From: Nocardia amikacinitolerans NBRC 108937
GTDB taxonomy: Bacteria > Actinomycetota > Actinomycetes > Mycobacteriales > Mycobacteriaceae
Direction of reading: 5' to 3'
Assembly: GCF_001612615.1 (NCBI RefSeq)
Contig: NZ_BDAU01000011.1
Coordinates: 1-64,000 of the forward strand
Length of the DNA: 64,000 nt
The notes beneath the pieces were generated by a model. It did no database searches and was not told the DNA's origin. It saw only the letters and a program-made list of their open reading frames with translations. The position numbers and the translations under genes were made by a program. Below, in pieces: positions 1 to 8,151 of the stretch; within the stretch, counting starts at the first letter, position 1; each line of letters begins with the position of its first letter.

Positions 1-48
1 CGGCAAGGCCGGACCACTTTGGCACACGGGTGATCCGGCCCGGCCGAT

Positions 49-1509
49 TCAGCCGGGGAACGGCAGCTGTTCGGTGGCTACCGTGACCCAGCGGGTGTTG
101 GAGAACGCGTCGATGCCCCAGCGGCCGCCGAAGCGGCCGTAACCGGAGTTGCGGACACCGCCGAACGGCGCCTGCGGCTCGTCGCCGACGGACTGGTCGT
201 TGATGTGCACGATGCCGGTGCGCAGGCCGGCCGCCACACGCAGGCCGTGGGTGGCGTTCTCGGTGATGATGCCCGCCGACAGGCCGTGCTCGGTGTCGTT
301 GGCCATGGCGACCGCCTCGGCGTCGGTGGCGAAGGTGTCGACGACGCACAGCGGGCCGAAGGCCTCGTCGTGGTGCAGGTTCGCCGCGGGGGTGACACCG
401 GTCAGCACGGTCGCGCGGTGCAGCGCCCCCTCCGGCTCGCCGCCACCGGCCAGTACCATCGCGCCCTTGGCGACCGCGTCGGCCACCAGTCCCGCGATGC
501 GCTGGGCGGCAGCGGGATTCACCAGCGGGCCGATGACGGTCCGCGGATCGGACGGATCGCCGGTCGGCAGTCCGGCCACCGCGTCGGCGAACTTCGCGGT
601 GAACTCCGCGGCCAGCGACTCGTGCACCAGCACCCGGTCGGCCGACATGCAGATCTGGCCCGAGTTGGCGAACGCGCCGAACACCGCGGCGCCGACCGCG
701 TAGTCCACGTCGGCGTCGTCGAGCACGATGATCGAGTTCTTGCCGCCCAGCTCCAGCACGGCGGGCTTGAGGTGTTCGGCCGCGAGGGTGCCGATGATCC
801 GGCCGACCCCGGTCGAGCCGGTGAAGTTCACCGCGCGCACCCGCTCGTCGCCGATCAGCGTGCGCGCGATCTCGGGTGCGTCCGCGGGATCGTTGGTGAC
901 CACATTGAGCACACCGGCGGGCAGCCCCGCCTCGTGCAGCACGTCGGCGACGAGCAACCCGCTCGAGATCGGCGCGGCCTCGCTGGGCCGCAGCACCACG
1001 GTGTTGCCCGCGGCCAGCGGCGCGGCGACGGCTCGCGCCGACAGGATGATCGGCGCGTTCCACGGCGCGAACGCCGCGACGACACCCAGCGGTTCGCGCA
1101 CCGCCATGCTCAGCACACCCGGCGCGCCCGAGGTCAGTACGTCGCCGCGCGGCGCGGTGAGCGCCGCGGCGGCCTCGCGAAAGACGTTGGCGGCGAGCAT
1201 GACATTGAAGCCTGCCCACGGCGCCGCGCCGCCGACCTCGCCCGCCATATGCGCGATGGCCTGTTCGGCGCGCGCGTCCAGCAGATCGGCGGCGCGCAGG
1301 AAGATCGCGCGGCGCTCGAACGCCGGCATGGCGGCCCACGCGGTGAACGCCGCGTCGGCGGCGTCGACGGCGGCGGTGACATCGGCGGGCGCGGCGGCCG
1401 CGACCGTCGCGTAGACGGTGGCCGACCAGGGATCGGTCACGGTCGTGGTCCGCGCCGACGTGGCCGGAACCTCCTTGCCGCCGATCAGAAGAGCACGAGA
1501 AATGGGCAT
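49..1509 (-). CDS. vdh: Vanillin/benzaldehyde-type aldehyde dehydrogenase
   Basis: This is a 486-residue NAD(P)-dependent aldehyde dehydrogenase of usual family length. Visible motifs are PWNAP (Asn151), FTGSTGVGR (229-237), ELGGKN (Glu253, general base) and the nucleophile in NSGQICMS (Cys287). The usual KPSE cofactor motif reads RPSE here. It is divergent from a marR-ech-fcs set that makes an aromatic aldehyde from hydroxycinnamoyl-CoA. The inferred role is therefore oxidation of vanillin or 4-hydroxybenzaldehyde to the acid in the cytosol. The ATG at 1509 gives the full N-terminus, and a palindrome at 1552-1566 sits 43 bp upstream. The ALDH family is certain; the substrate comes from context and could be another benzaldehyde. 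Confidence 0.85.
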   Translation of the reverse strand: MPISRALLIGGKEVPATSARTTTVTDPWSATVYATVAAAAPADVTAAVDAADAAFTAWAAMPAFERRAIFLRAADLLDARAEQAIAHMAGEVGGAAPWAGFNVMLAANVFREAAAALTAPRGDVLTSGAPGVLSMAVREPLGVVAAFAPWNAPIILSARAVAAPLAAGNTVVLRPSEAAPISSGLLVADVLHEAGLPAGVLNVVTNDPADAPEIARTLIGDERVRAVNFTGSTGVGRIIGTLAAEHLKPAVLELGGKNSIIVLDDADVDYAVGAAVFGAFANSGQICMSADRVLVHESLAAEFTAKFADAVAGLPTGDPSDPRTVIGPLVNPAAAQRIAGLVADAVAKGAMVLAGGGEPEGALHRATVLTGVTPAANLHHDEAFGPLCVVDTFATDAEAVAMANDTEHGLSAGIITENATHGLRVAAGLRTGIVHINDQSVGDEPQAPFGGVRNSGYGRFGGRWGIDAFSNTRWVTVATEQLPFPG

Positions 1510-1551
1510 GGCGCCACGATCGGCCTTCTGTGGCCGGGGCCACTACGGCAC

Positions 1552-1566
1552 TTTCATTGAATGGAA
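1552..1566. promoter_or_regulatory. Putative operator, TTTCATT-G-AATGGAA
   Basis: This imperfect palindrome has 7-bp arms around one base (6 of 7 positions pair). It lies between vdh and the divergent marR. The same core, CATT-S-AATG, recurs at 8101-8109 upstream of the transporter. MarR proteins usually autoregulate from such divergent regions, so this is inferred to be the MarR box. Confidence 0.55.
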
Positions 1567-1618
1567 GCCAAGGGCGCGGACGCGCTGCCGGACGGTCGCG
1601 CGGTGTAAAGATGGCCCG

Positions 1619-2095
1619 GTGACCGATCGGCCGGAATCCGAAGCACCATCGACGCTCTACCTGATCAAGCAACTGGAACTGGCGGTGCGCGCGCTGATGG
1701 ACGACGCGCTGCGCCCGCTGGGGCTGACCACCTTGCAATACACCGCGCTGACCGTGCTGGAGCGCCGCAGCGGCCTGTCCTCGGCGCAACTGGCGCGCCG
1801 GTCGTTCCTGCGTCCGCAGACCATGAACGTCATGGTGCAGACGATGGAGGAACGTGGCCTGATCCTGCGCCACCGCGACCCGGCCAATCGGCGGGTCCTA
1901 GTGGCCACCCTGACCGACCACGGGCGCGAGGTCCTGCGCGAAGCCGGACCGCTGGTCGGCGCGATCGAAGGCAAGCTGCTCGACGGTCTGAGCCCGCGCC
2001 GTCGCGCGGAATTCCGCGCGGTGCTCGCGCACGGCACCGCCACCCTCGCCGCCGAGGCGGGCGCTCGCGATCTGGGTGAAATGCCCACCGCCTGA
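1619..2095 (+). CDS. MarR-family transcriptional regulator
   Basis: This 158-residue winged-helix protein has the MarR core: a helix-turn-helix around SSAQLARRSFLRPQTMNVMV and a wing around RDPANRRVLVATLTDHGREV. The GTG at 1619 is chosen because it gives the usual 140-160 residue length; the open frame further upstream is shared with the vdh promoter. It lies upstream of ech-fcs and divergent from vdh. By analogy with CouR/FerC-type MarR proteins, a repressor relieved by a hydroxycinnamoyl-CoA is the expected role. The ligand is inference; the family is clear. Confidence 0.85.
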   Translation: MTDRPESEAPSTLYLIKQLELAVRALMDDALRPLGLTTLQYTALTVLERRSGLSSAQLARRSFLRPQTMNVMVQTMEERGLILRHRDPANRRVLVATLTDHGREVLREAGPLVGAIEGKLLDGLSPRRRAEFRAVLAHGTATLAAEAGARDLGEMPTA

Positions 2096-2173
2096 ACGAT
2101 TCCGGCGTCGATACCGGGAGTGGAAACAGGTATTGACGGACCGGATCCGGTGGGGTAGACCTGTCCCGCAATC

Positions 2174-2188
2174 ATCAGCAATACTGAT
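2174..2188. promoter_or_regulatory. Putative operator ATCAG-N5-CTGAT upstream of ech
   Basis: A perfect inverted repeat (ATCAG, CAATA, CTGAT) ends 12 bp before the ech start and overlaps the region just before its ribosome-binding site (AAAGGA, 2189-2194). The identical arms with identical 5-bp spacing recur at 9075-9089 upstream of iclR. A bound protein here could block ech-fcs transcription. Confidence 0.55.
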
Positions 2189-2200
2189 AAAGGATGTGCG

Positions 2201-3043
2201 ATGGACACCAGCACCGAACCGTGGGGCAACACCGTCGACGTGCAGTTCGACGAGGGCATCGCGTGGGTGACGCTCAACCGGCCCGAGAAGCGCAATGCGA
2301 TGAACCCGACCCTCAACGACGAGATGTGCGCGACCCTCGACGTGCTCGAGTACGACGACCGCTGCCGCGTGCTCGTCCTCACCGGTGCGGGTGAATCCTT
2401 CTCCGCCGGAATGGATCTGAAGGAGTACTTCCGCCAGATCGAGGCCGCGGGCACGGTCGCGGCGCAGCACCGCGCGCGCCGGGCCAGCACCGAATGGCAG
2501 TGGCGGCGGCTGTCCTACTTCGCCAAGCCCACCATCGCGATGGTCAACGGCTGGTGCTTCGGCGGCGCCTTCAGCCCGCTGGTCGCCTGCGACCTCGCCA
2601 TCGCCGACGAGAAGGCACAGTTCGGCCTGTCGGAGGTGAACTGGGGTATTCCGCCGGGGTCGGTGGTCACCAAGGCCATGGCCGCCACCGTGAACCAGCG
2701 CGACTCGCTGTACTACATCATGACCGGCGAGCCCTTCGACGGTGCGCGCGCCGCCGAGATGCGGCTGGTCAACGAGGCGGTGCCCGCCGATCGGCTGCGC
2801 GGCCGGACCCGCGAGCTGGCGCTGAAGCTGGCCGGCCTCAACCAGGTGGTGCTGCACACCGCCAAGGTCGGCTACAAGTTCGCCGCCGAGATGACCTGGG
2901 CGCAGTCCGAGGACTACCTGTACGCCAAGCTGGACCAGTCGCGGACACTCGATGTCGAAGGCGGCCGGGAGAAGGGTCTGAGTCAGTTCCTCGACGACAA
3001 GACCTACCGTCCCGGCCTCGGCGCCTTCGACCCGTCCAAATAG
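2201..3043 (+). CDS. ech: Hydroxycinnamoyl-CoA hydratase-lyase (crotonase family)
   Basis: This 280-residue crotonase-fold enzyme hydrates feruloyl-, caffeoyl- or p-coumaroyl-CoA and cleaves the product to an aromatic aldehyde plus acetyl-CoA. It closely resembles Pseudomonas HCHL as I recall that sequence. Shared blocks include AGMDLKEYF (69-77), MVNGWCFGGAFSPLVACDLA (114-133), GLSEVNWGIPPG (142-153) and EDYLYAKLDQSR (237-248). Residues equivalent to the known Ser123, Glu143 and Tyr239 appear as Ser125, Glu145 and Tyr241. The C-terminal LDDKTYRPGL block is also typical. AAAGGA precedes the ATG at good spacing. It is co-transcribed with fcs 14 bp downstream. This enzyme identifies the module as hydroxycinnamate catabolism. 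Confidence 0.93.
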   Translation: MDTSTEPWGNTVDVQFDEGIAWVTLNRPEKRNAMNPTLNDEMCATLDVLEYDDRCRVLVLTGAGESFSAGMDLKEYFRQIEAAGTVAAQHRARRASTEWQWRRLSYFAKPTIAMVNGWCFGGAFSPLVACDLAIADEKAQFGLSEVNWGIPPGSVVTKAMAATVNQRDSLYYIMTGEPFDGARAAEMRLVNEAVPADRLRGRTRELALKLAGLNQVVLHTAKVGYKFAAEMTWAQSEDYLYAKLDQSRTLDVEGGREKGLSQFLDDKTYRPGLGAFDPSK

Positions 3044-3057
3044 CCGCGAGGAGAGGG

Positions 3058-4563
3058 ATGAACGTGCGGAATCGGGGACTCGGGTCGTGGCCCGCGCGCC
3101 GCGCCCGGATGACACCGACGGCCGTCGCCGTCACCGCGGACGATCGGCAGATCACCTACGCGCAGCTGCGTGAGCGGGTCGACCGCGCCGCGCAAGCCCT
3201 GCGTGCGCTCGGCGTCGGCGCCGGGGACCGTGTCGCGTACCTCGGCCCGAATCATCCCGTCTACCTGGAGATACTCTTCGCCGCCGGTCGGCTCGGCGCG
3301 GTCTTCGTGCCGCTGAACAACCGGTCGGCCGTGGCGGAGATCGAGTACGCGCTCACCGATTCGGGTGCGCGCGTGCTCGTGCACCACGGCGAGCACGATG
3401 CCGCGGTCGCGGCCCTGCCCGGCGCCGAGGGGCTCGGCATCGTGCGCGTCGGTGGCGCAGGCGGCTACGACGACCTACTGGCCGCCGCATCGGCCGAACC
3501 GATCGAGGTCGAGGTCGGCCTCGACGACGACTGCCTGATCATGTACACCTCCGGCAGCACCGGGCGGCCCAAGGGCGCCGTGCTCACCCACGGCAACCTC
3601 ACCTGGAACGCGCTCAACGTGCTCGTCGAGAGCGATGTCACCGGTGCCGAGGTGTCGCTGGTGGCCGCGCCGCTGTTCCACGCGGCCGCGCTCGGCATGA
3701 TCTGCCTGCCGACCCTGCTCAAGGGCGGGCGAGTGGTGCTGCTGGCCAAGTTCGATCCGGCGCGGGTGCTCGAGCTGATCGAGCGGGAGCGGGTCACCTG
3801 GATGTTCGGCGTGCCGACGATGTTCGACGCGCTCGCCGCGCAGCCGGGCTGGGCCGAGGCCGATCTGTCCAGTCTGCGAATCCTGTTGTGCGGTGGCGCC
3901 CCGGTGCCGCATGCCACCATCGCCCGCTACGTCGAACGCGGCCTCGGCTTCGTCCAGGGCTACGGGATGACCGAGGCCGCGCCGGGCGTGCTCGTCCTGG
4001 ATCGGGCGCACGCCGAAGCGAAGCTCGGCTCGGCGGGTTTGCCGTCGTTCTTCACCGATGTACGCATCGTCGACGCCGACGGCGCGCAGGTGGCGCCGGG
4101 GGAGCGCGGCGAGGTCCTCGTCAGCGGGCCCAACGTGATGCGCGGCTACTGGAACCGGCCCGATGCCACCGCGGAGGCGTTGCGCGACGGCTGGTTCCAC
4201 TCGGGCGATGTGGCCACCGTCGATGCCGATGGCTACGCGTACATCGTCGACCGGGTCAAGGACGTGATCATCTCCGGCGGGGAGAACATCTATCCCGCCG
4301 AGGTGGAGAACGAGATCGCCCATCACCCGCAGGTCGCGGCCTGCGCGGTGATCGGTGTCCCGGACGAGAAGTGGGGCGAGGTGGGCCGAGCGGTCGTCGT
4401 CGCGCGGGAAGGGACACAGCCCGACGCCGACGAACTGCTCGCCTTCCTGCGGGAACGCTTGGCGGGGTTCAAGATTCCCCGCTCGGTCGTCTTCGTGGAC
4501 GAGTTGCCGACCACCGGGTCGGGCAAGATCCGCAAGACGGAAGTCAAGAAGCAGTACGGCTGA
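3058..4563 (+). CDS. fcs: Feruloyl/p-coumaroyl-CoA synthetase (ANL superfamily)
   Basis: This 501-residue acyl-CoA synthetase activates an aromatic acid with ATP and CoA. Visible are the P-loop-like YTSGSTGRPKG (about 162-172), GYGMTEAAPG (about 302-311), the SGDVATVDADGY hinge region and the C-terminal LPTTGSGKIRKTEVKK with the catalytic Lys. The ATG at 3058 is set by the strong GAGGAGAGGG just before it; the open frame upstream is a shadow of ech. Being downstream of an HCHL makes ferulate or p-coumarate the likely substrate. A strong hairpin follows at 4587-4625. Confidence 0.88.
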   Translation: MNVRNRGLGSWPARRARMTPTAVAVTADDRQITYAQLRERVDRAAQALRALGVGAGDRVAYLGPNHPVYLEILFAAGRLGAVFVPLNNRSAVAEIEYALTDSGARVLVHHGEHDAAVAALPGAEGLGIVRVGGAGGYDDLLAAASAEPIEVEVGLDDDCLIMYTSGSTGRPKGAVLTHGNLTWNALNVLVESDVTGAEVSLVAAPLFHAAALGMICLPTLLKGGRVVLLAKFDPARVLELIERERVTWMFGVPTMFDALAAQPGWAEADLSSLRILLCGGAPVPHATIARYVERGLGFVQGYGMTEAAPGVLVLDRAHAEAKLGSAGLPSFFTDVRIVDADGAQVAPGERGEVLVSGPNVMRGYWNRPDATAEALRDGWFHSGDVATVDADGYAYIVDRVKDVIISGGENIYPAEVENEIAHHPQVAACAVIGVPDEKWGEVGRAVVVAREGTQPDADELLAFLRERLAGFKIPRSVVFVDELPTTGSGKIRKTEVKKQYG

Positions 4564-4586
4564 GCCACCCGCTCGCTGCCGCACCC

Positions 4587-4625
4587 CACGGCCCCTCGAT
4601 CCGTACCCGGGATGGAGGGGCCGTG
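4587..4625 (+). terminator. Hairpin terminator of the ech-fcs operon
   Basis: Two 16-base arms (4587-4602 and 4610-4625; 15 of 16 pairs) enclose a 7-base loop, starting 24 bp after the fcs stop. No clear T-run follows, which is common for high-GC actinobacteria. Confidence 0.7.
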
Positions 4626-4640
4626 TGCTGTGTCCGGCAT

Positions 4641-4712
4641 CGGTACCGGCTGCGCCCGGCACGGAACCGGCTGCCCCCGGCACGGAACCGGCTGCGCCCG
4701 GCGCGGCACCGG
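4641..4712. repeat. 21-bp tandem repeat, about 3.4 copies
   Basis: Units start at 4641, 4662, 4683 and (partial) 4704. Each begins CGGNACCGG and continues CTGCSCCCGGC. The first three full units differ at only a few positions. The 21-bp period keeps frame, but no coding support is seen. Confidence 0.8.
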
Positions 4713-4905
4713 GAAGGACGCACCGGCACCAGAATGGGCGCACCGGCGCTGGCATTGGGACGGACGCGCCGGGGCTGGCGCTGGGACGGACGCGCTGGCG
4801 CTGGTGCTGCTGGGGATGGGCGTGCCGAGGCTGGCACTGGATGGGCGCGCCGGGGCTGGCACCCGGGATGGGCGCGCGGGCGCCTGGGGCGGACACGCCG
4901 GGGCT
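4713..4905. repeat. Degenerate ~26-bp tandem repeat
   Basis: About seven imperfect units follow the pattern GAYGGRCGCGCC then GGGGCTGGCRCTGG, with lengths varying around 23-30 bp. Purines and pyrimidines are strongly skewed between strands (G-rich top strand). It looks like a minisatellite rather than a gene. Confidence 0.6.
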
Positions 4906-5014
4906 GGTGCAGGGTCCAGAATTGTCGGCGCGGTAGCCGACCGAAGGCCGCCTTCATCCCGCAAGACCGACTGGGCGTGACCTTCATTCACCCGACCTGC
5001 GTGCCCCGGTGAAC

Positions 5015-5066
5015 CGACCGATGGTGGCCTTCGGTGCGGTGGGGCGACCAATGGTGACCTTCGGTG
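5015..5066. repeat. 30-bp direct repeat, two copies
   Basis: The block CGACCRATGGTGRCCTTCGG followed by TG occurs at 5015-5036 and 5045-5066, so the period is 30 bp. The two copies differ at two positions. The function is unknown. Confidence 0.7.
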
Positions 5067-5152
5067 GCGCGTTGCTTGTCCAACCTTTGTGTACGGGGCA
5101 CTAGCACCGGGATAAACGCACTGGCACTGGCACTGGGGCAGGCGCGACGAAA

Positions 5153-5182
5153 CCGCCCCGGCTGCAAGGGCATCCGGGGCGG
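5153..5182 (-). terminator. Hairpin terminator after the porin genes
   Basis: Nine-base perfect arms CCGCCCCGG (5153-5161) and CCGGGGCGG (5174-5182) flank a 12-base loop, 21 bp beyond the stop of the distal porin gene on the minus strand. Confidence 0.6.
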
Positions 5183-5203
5183 TCGGGGGAGTGGGTATCG
5201 AGC

Positions 5204-5866
5204 TCAGCCGAGGCTGAAGGGCTGCCCCCACAGGGTCACCCAGCTGGTGACGCGCTCGGTGATGATCTCGACGCTGACGAAGGCCCGCGCCTGCGCGTAC
5301 CCGCCACAACCGGACAGTCCGATCGTCTGGTCCGCCCAGGTGACCGACCCGCTGGTGCCGCCGAAGATGTTGTAGGGCTTGTGGGATTCGGCGCCGAAAT
5401 CGTCCGCCTTCTCCCGATCGAGAATGTAGAACGAGGTGGCCTGGCCCGGGCCGAGCGACAGTTCGCCACCGGAATTCGCGCCGGCGGCCCCTTGGCCTTC
5501 GCCGCTCACCGAACCGTCGACGCCACCGGATACGCCGCCGCCGGCGATATTCACCTGGCAACCGACCACATACCCGGGCAGGATGAGCCCACCGTCGGCG
5601 CCCGCACCGGCCACCTCGACCTGCGCGCTCCCAGATACCCAGGCATTGCGGTGTAGCGGCGTGGAACCGAGCGAGGGGCTGATGGTCGCCGACTCACCGG
5701 TCAGGCGCACCGTGACGACGGTGCCGTCGGAGAGGGTCTTCACCAATTCCCCGCCGGGGAGCGGAACGAACGTGTCGGCATCGGCCGTACCGGTTGCGAG
5801 CAGGCCGAGCGCGACCGTCGTCGCCGCGGCGATGTTCAGGCGAAAGAGATTCTTACGGTTGGACAT
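5204..5866 (-). CDS. MspA-family porin (second of pair)
   Basis: This 220-residue secreted protein has an N-terminal signal (positive start, hydrophobic segment, cleavage near TADA-DTFVPLPGG). The mature part is Gly/Ser/Val rich with alternating beta-strand patterns, a GYVVGCQVNI block and a C-terminal CGGYAQARAF block. These are typical of MspA porins that form water-filled channels through the mycomembrane. ATG 5866 is favoured over the preceding GTG because AAGG lies 8 bp upstream. It follows a paralogue by about 70 bp and a transporter gene on the same strand. The inferred role is outer-membrane passage of small aromatic acids. Confidence 0.85.
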   Translation of the reverse strand: MSNRKNLFRLNIAAATTVALGLLATGTADADTFVPLPGGELVKTLSDGTVVTVRLTGESATISPSLGSTPLHRNAWVSGSAQVEVAGAGADGGLILPGYVVGCQVNIAGGGVSGGVDGSVSGEGQGAAGANSGGELSLGPGQATSFYILDREKADDFGAESHKPYNIFGGTSGSVTWADQTIGLSGCGGYAQARAFVSVEIITERVTSWVTLWGQPFSLG

Positions 5867-5935
5867 CACAATTACCTTCGATCGATGTCGAATTCGCTGA
5901 TGCGAGAGGGGAATTCAGGACGGAGCGGCGACATC

Positions 5936-6589
5936 TCAGCCGATGCTGAACGGCGCGCCGTACAGCGTGGTCTTGGAGTAGTGGTCGCCGATGATCTCGA
6001 CCACCGTGTACGCGCGGGCCTGCGCGAAACCCGCACAGCCCTGGATCTCGATCTCGGCGTCCTGGTATTCCACCGAGTACACCCCCGGCTTCGGGATGTC
6101 CTTGTAGTCGATCTGGACGAACTTCACCTCACCCGGACCGAGGTCGACCCCGATGGACCCGCCCGCGCTGACTCCGCCGGTGCTGATCCCACCCGATACG
6201 CCCGCACCGATCGCGTCGTCGGCGATGCTCACCTGGCATCCGACGAGGTATCCGGTGTTCAGCTGCGACGCGCCGTGGGTGGACGAATTGTTCGACCCGG
6301 GGATATTGGCGGGCCCGTTGTTCGGGCCGACTTCGCCCTCGGGCGTCACCGAGACCTCCGCGGTGGCATTGCCCGACACCCAGACCACCCGGCCCGCGCC
6401 GTTGGCGGCCATCGACGGTGAGATCACCGCACGCTCCCCGGTGCGCGTCACCGTGACGCCCGGCCCCTGTTTCGAACCATCCGGCAACGGCACGAGGGTG
6501 TCGGCGGCGGCAGGGCCGGTGGCGAGCAGCCCGGCGGCGACCGCGGCGGCGACACTGCCGCCGGTGAGCACAGCTTTACTACGAATCAC
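5936..6589 (-). CDS. MspA-family porin (first of pair)
   Basis: This 217-residue paralogue of the next gene has a signal peptide ending PAAA-DTLVPLPDG, a GYLVGCQVSI block and a C-terminal CAGFAQARAY block followed by an aromatic end (GAPFSIG). The GTG at 6589 is chosen because AGGAAG lies about 10 bp upstream and because the signal peptide then begins naturally. The longer in-frame upstream stretch is Arg/Pro-rich and unlike a signal. It lies between the MHS transporter and the second porin, all on the minus strand. This fits a joint uptake route across the mycomembrane and the plasma membrane. Confidence 0.85.
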   Translation of the reverse strand: MIRSKAVLTGGSVAAAVAAGLLATGPAAADTLVPLPDGSKQGPGVTVTRTGERAVISPSMAANGAGRVVWVSGNATAEVSVTPEGEVGPNNGPANIPGSNNSSTHGASQLNTGYLVGCQVSIADDAIGAGVSGGISTGGVSAGGSIGVDLGPGEVKFVQIDYKDIPKPGVYSVEYQDAEIEIQGCAGFAQARAYTVVEIIGDHYSKTTLYGAPFSIG

Positions 6590-6678
6590 AGTTCTCGAAC
6601 TTCCTGTTCCGATGGGATATCGAGGCGCCGGGGGCTGTTCCCGTGGCGCCTGTCTCGGCCGCTTCGCGCGGCGCGATC

Positions 6679-8022
6679 TCACGAATTGGCCGGTGCCGAA
6701 GCGACTTCGGTCGCGGCTTCGGGCTCGGGTACCTGCAGCGCGGGCAGGTGTGCGATCGCGATCGCGATGCCCGACACCACCGTCAGAACCGCCAGATAGA
6801 CGCCGATCAGCAGCGAACTGCCCGTACCGGTGAAGATGGCGGTGGCGATGATCGGCGAGAGCGAGCCGCCGAGGATGGCGCCGAACTGGTAGCCGATCGA
6901 GGAACCGCTGTAGCGCACTCGGGTCGGGAACAGGTCGGCGATCAGCGCGGGCAGCGGCGCGTACTGCGTCGTCTGGGCGATCAACGCGATGGAACAGGCC
7001 AGAATCGCGAGCGCGACGACGCCCGAATCGAAGATCGGGAAGAAGATCAGCGCCGCGATGGCCTGGAAGACCGAACCGACGACCATCAGCCTGTTCCGCC
7101 CCCAGCGATCGGCCATGGCCGACAGCACCAGCATCGCGACGAACTGCACGACGCTGACCACGATCACCACGATCAGCAGCGAATTGCGGGAGTAGCCGAT
7201 CTCTTTCGTGCCGTAGGACAGGATGAACGTCAGCACGATGTAGCCGACGGCGGGACTCGCGGCGGAGGCGAAGAGCGCGACGAGCACGCCGAGCGGATAG
7301 CGGCGCAGCACCTCGACGATCGGTGCGCGCGCGGTCTTGCCGTGCGCGGATTCCTGGGCGAACAGCGGGCTTTCGGACAGCTGACGACGCAGCCGCAAGC
7401 CATAGAAGACGAGCACGATGCTGGCCACGAAGGCGATCCGCCAGCCCCAGTCGTCGAAGGCGTCACCGGTGACCGCCGAGAGCAGCAGCATCGTCGAGTA
7501 GGCGATGATCGCGCCCGCGGGCACGCCCAGCTGGGTCGCCGCGCCGTAGAACGTCTTGCGTCCGGCGGGCGCGTTCTCGACCGACATCAGCGCGGCCCCA
7601 CCCCATTCCGCGCCGACCGCCAGCCCCTGCAGCAGGCGCAGGATGAACAGCAGGATCGGTGCGGCCACACCGATCTGGGCGTAATTGGGCAGCATACCGA
7701 CCAACACCGTCGAGCCGCCCATCAGCAGCAGCGACATCAACAGCACCCGCTTGCGACCGATCCGGTCACCGAAATGGCCCGCGATGACACCGCCGAGCGG
7801 GCGCGTCAGGAAACCGACCGCGAAACTGGCGAACGCGCCGAGCTGGCTGATCGCCGGATTGCTCGACGGGAAGAATTGCGGCCCGAAAATCAGCGCCGCC
7901 GCGGCTCCGTAGAGAAAGAAGTCGTACCACTCGATCGCGGTGCCGATGAAACTCGCGGTGGCGGCCTGCTTGGCCGCGGCCGGAGTGATCGGCTTGCTGA
8001 TTTCTGTGGGCTGGTTGGGCAT
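6679..8022 (-). CDS. MFS transporter, metabolite:H+ symporter (MHS) type
   Basis: This 447-residue permease has twelve predicted membrane segments. It starts the fold with ATASFIGTAIEWYDFFLYG, typical of the MHS subfamily (shikimate, proline-betaine, aromatic acid carriers), and has the cytoplasmic loop signature GHFGDRIGRKRVLL. ATG 8022 is set by CAGGAG about 8 bp upstream. The longer in-frame start at 8103 would run through a palindrome and is rejected. It sits downstream of the amidohydrolase and upstream of two porins. The inferred substrate is a hydroxycinnamate or related aromatic acid, but MHS specificity cannot be read from sequence. Confidence 0.85.
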   Translation of the reverse strand: MPNQPTEISKPITPAAAKQAATASFIGTAIEWYDFFLYGAAAALIFGPQFFPSSNPAISQLGAFASFAVGFLTRPLGGVIAGHFGDRIGRKRVLLMSLLLMGGSTVLVGMLPNYAQIGVAAPILLFILRLLQGLAVGAEWGGAALMSVENAPAGRKTFYGAATQLGVPAGAIIAYSTMLLLSAVTGDAFDDWGWRIAFVASIVLVFYGLRLRRQLSESPLFAQESAHGKTARAPIVEVLRRYPLGVLVALFASAASPAVGYIVLTFILSYGTKEIGYSRNSLLIVVIVVSVVQFVAMLVLSAMADRWGRNRLMVVGSVFQAIAALIFFPIFDSGVVALAILACSIALIAQTTQYAPLPALIADLFPTRVRYSGSSIGYQFGAILGGSLSPIIATAIFTGTGSSLLIGVYLAVLTVVSGIAIAIAHLPALQVPEPEAATEVASAPANS

Positions 8023-8096
8023 CAACCCGCTCCTGTTCGAAAAGGTGACTGAATGCCGATCAGGAAAGGCGACAGCGGGAGCACGCTCAACGGATC

Positions 8097-8113
8097 TTTT
8101 CATTCAATGAGAA
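8097..8113. promoter_or_regulatory. Putative operator, TTTTCATT-C-AATGAGAA
   Basis: This palindrome has 8-bp arms around a single base (7 of 8 pairs). It lies 75 bp upstream of the MFS start and shares the CATT-S-AATG core with the vdh/marR intergenic site at 1552-1566. Its position suggests the MFS-porin genes have their own regulated promoter. Confidence 0.5.
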
Positions 8114-8151
8114 CTGGGTCACAGTCCACCTCGGTGGCTGTGAAACCGCGG

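Larger units (their letters stand above)
4626..5152. other. Non-coding repeat-rich stretch
   Basis: No believable gene is seen between fcs and the porin. Open frames on both strands here read as low-complexity Gly/Ala/Arg or Pro/Ala/Arg strings produced by the repeats, without RBS or family resemblance. The stretch holds three different tandem-repeat families, listed separately. Confidence 0.6.

Noticed and set aside
7..40. GGCCGGA/TCCGGCC pair as a vdh terminator.
   Set aside because: Only 7-bp arms with a 20-base loop and no T-run; too weak to list.
205..1560. Long plus-strand open frame (451 aa) opposite vdh.
   Set aside because: His/Arg/Gly-rich antisense shadow with no RBS or family pattern; GC-rich genes give such frames on the other strand.
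6643..8052. 469-aa plus-strand open frame over the MFS gene.
   Set aside because: Antisense shadow with Asp/Arg/Gln-rich composition; the minus-strand MFS explains the region.
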